From Alphaproteobacteria bacterium (lineage in GTDB: Bacteria; Pseudomonadota; Alphaproteobacteria; Rhodobacterales; Rhodobacteraceae), in assembly GCA_030425945.1 (NCBI GenBank), contig JAUHZL010000122.1:1-8038 (forward strand): a DNA stretch of 8,038 bases, written 5' to 3'. Both the position numbers and the translations under genes were made by a program. A model generated the notes under the pieces. It was not told the origin of the DNA, made no database searches, and saw only the letters and a list, made by a program, of their open reading frames with translations. Positions 7,797 through 8,038 of the stretch are shown piece after piece (the stretch's first letter is position 1; every line of letters begins with the position of its first letter).

Positions 7797-7842
7797 CCCC
7801 GGTGCAACGGGGAAGAACGGCGACCGGTCCCCGGTCGCCGTT
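7797..7842 (+). terminator. tandem hairpins after ldt, possible terminator
   Basis: The first, small hairpin CCCCG-GTGCAA-CGGGG (7797-7812) begins right after the ldt stop. The second is a 12-bp perfect stem, AACGGCGACCGG (7816-7827) with CCGGTCGCCGTT (7831-7842) around a TCC loop. It is followed by GTCGTGTC, which has only scattered T residues, so it is not a textbook intrinsic terminator. It ends 18 nt before the next start codon. It may end most ldt transcripts, protect the ldt mRNA 3' end, or attenuate expression of the next gene. Confidence 0.6.
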
Positions 7843-7860
7843 GTCGTGTCAGGACGTTCC

Positions 7861-8038
7861 ATGAGCCATACCATCGCCGAGATCGCGGCAGCGCTTGACG
7901 CCCGCGCCGAGGGCAACACCACGCTGACCATCCGCCGGGCTGCCGAGCCGGGCCGGGCGGGGCCCGATGATCTCGCGCTCGCCATGTCGCCCGCTTATGC
8001 CGACGGGCTGGCGCAGGGGCGCGCCCGGGCCGCCGTCC
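7861..8038 (+). CDS. lpxD: LpxD-like UDP-3-O-acylglucosamine N-acyltransferase, 5' part
   Basis: The first 59 codons of a gene cut off by the window edge. The translation opens MSHTIAEIAAALDARAEGN and continues with AAEPGRAGPDDLALAMSP (27-44), which resembles the N-terminal uridine-binding domain of LpxD. Typical features are the TI.EIA..L opening and the AAEPxxAGPDDLALA core. LpxD adds the second hydroxyacyl chain to the glucosamine precursor of lipid A in the cytoplasm. The full protein should be about 340 residues with left-handed beta-helix hexapeptide repeats, none of which are visible here. An AGGA at 7851-7854 gives a reasonable Shine-Dalgarno. No separate promoter fits between the upstream hairpin and the start, so it is probably read through from ldt. 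Another member of the same acyltransferase superfamily cannot be fully excluded. Confidence 0.75.
   Translation, partial: MSHTIAEIAAALDARAEGNTTLTIRRAAEPGRAGPDDLALAMSPAYADGLAQGRARAAV

Noticed and set aside
5876..7807. 643-codon open frame on the minus strand opposite the transpeptidase gene
   Set aside because: It is the antisense shadow of a GC-rich gene. Its translation is rich in Arg, His, Val and Gly with no family motif, while the plus-strand frame has a signal peptide and a complete YkuD active site.

Overview
The window is high-GC DNA (about two-thirds G+C by eye) with tightly packed, translationally coupled genes. It looks like a chromosomal region of an alphaproteobacterium, most likely Rhodobacterales (Rhodobacter/Roseobacter group). 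That placement is inferred from the protein sequences and from the interleaving of sufC, sufD and sufS with Yip1-like membrane proteins, as I recall it from that group; no database was searched.

Region 1 (1-4926, + strand) is the distal part of a SUF iron-sulfur cluster assembly operon. Its order is: a small two-helix membrane protein of unknown function, a YbjQ/UPF0145 protein, sufC (ATPase), sufD (scaffold partner), two multi-pass membrane proteins of probable Yip1 type, and sufS (cysteine desulfurase). Four of the six junctions overlap (ATGA, TGATG, ATGA and an 8-nt overlap) and the other two gaps are 10-11 nt, so this is one transcription unit. SufS would deliver sulfur and SufC-SufD would work with SufB, whose gene is expected just upstream of the window. 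Active-site residues of SufC, SufD and SufS are all present. The operon promoter is outside the window.

Region 2 (4927-5259) is a short intergenic stretch with a complete tRNA-Arg(CCG) gene behind its own sigma70-like promoter. It also holds a strong hairpin whose T-tract faces the minus strand and which ends the next gene.

Region 3 (5260-8038) is a cell-envelope cluster. A Tat-exported MepK/YcbK-type peptidoglycan endopeptidase on the minus strand is divergent from a YcbB/LdtD-type L,D-transpeptidase on the plus strand. A 346-bp region between them carries a plausible ldt promoter and two related inverted repeats of the form CCGGT-N(4-5)-ACCGG, one in each leader. The transpeptidase makes 3-3 peptidoglycan crosslinks and MepK-type enzymes cut them, so a shared control region makes biological sense. 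Beyond a 12-bp perfect hairpin the window ends in the first 59 codons of an lpxD-like gene (lipid A synthesis).

I found no CRISPR array, insertion sequence, phage gene or defence system. All genes look intact apart from lpxD, which the window edge cuts. The least explained parts are the four accessory genes inside the SUF operon and the paired inverted repeats in the mepK/ldt control region.
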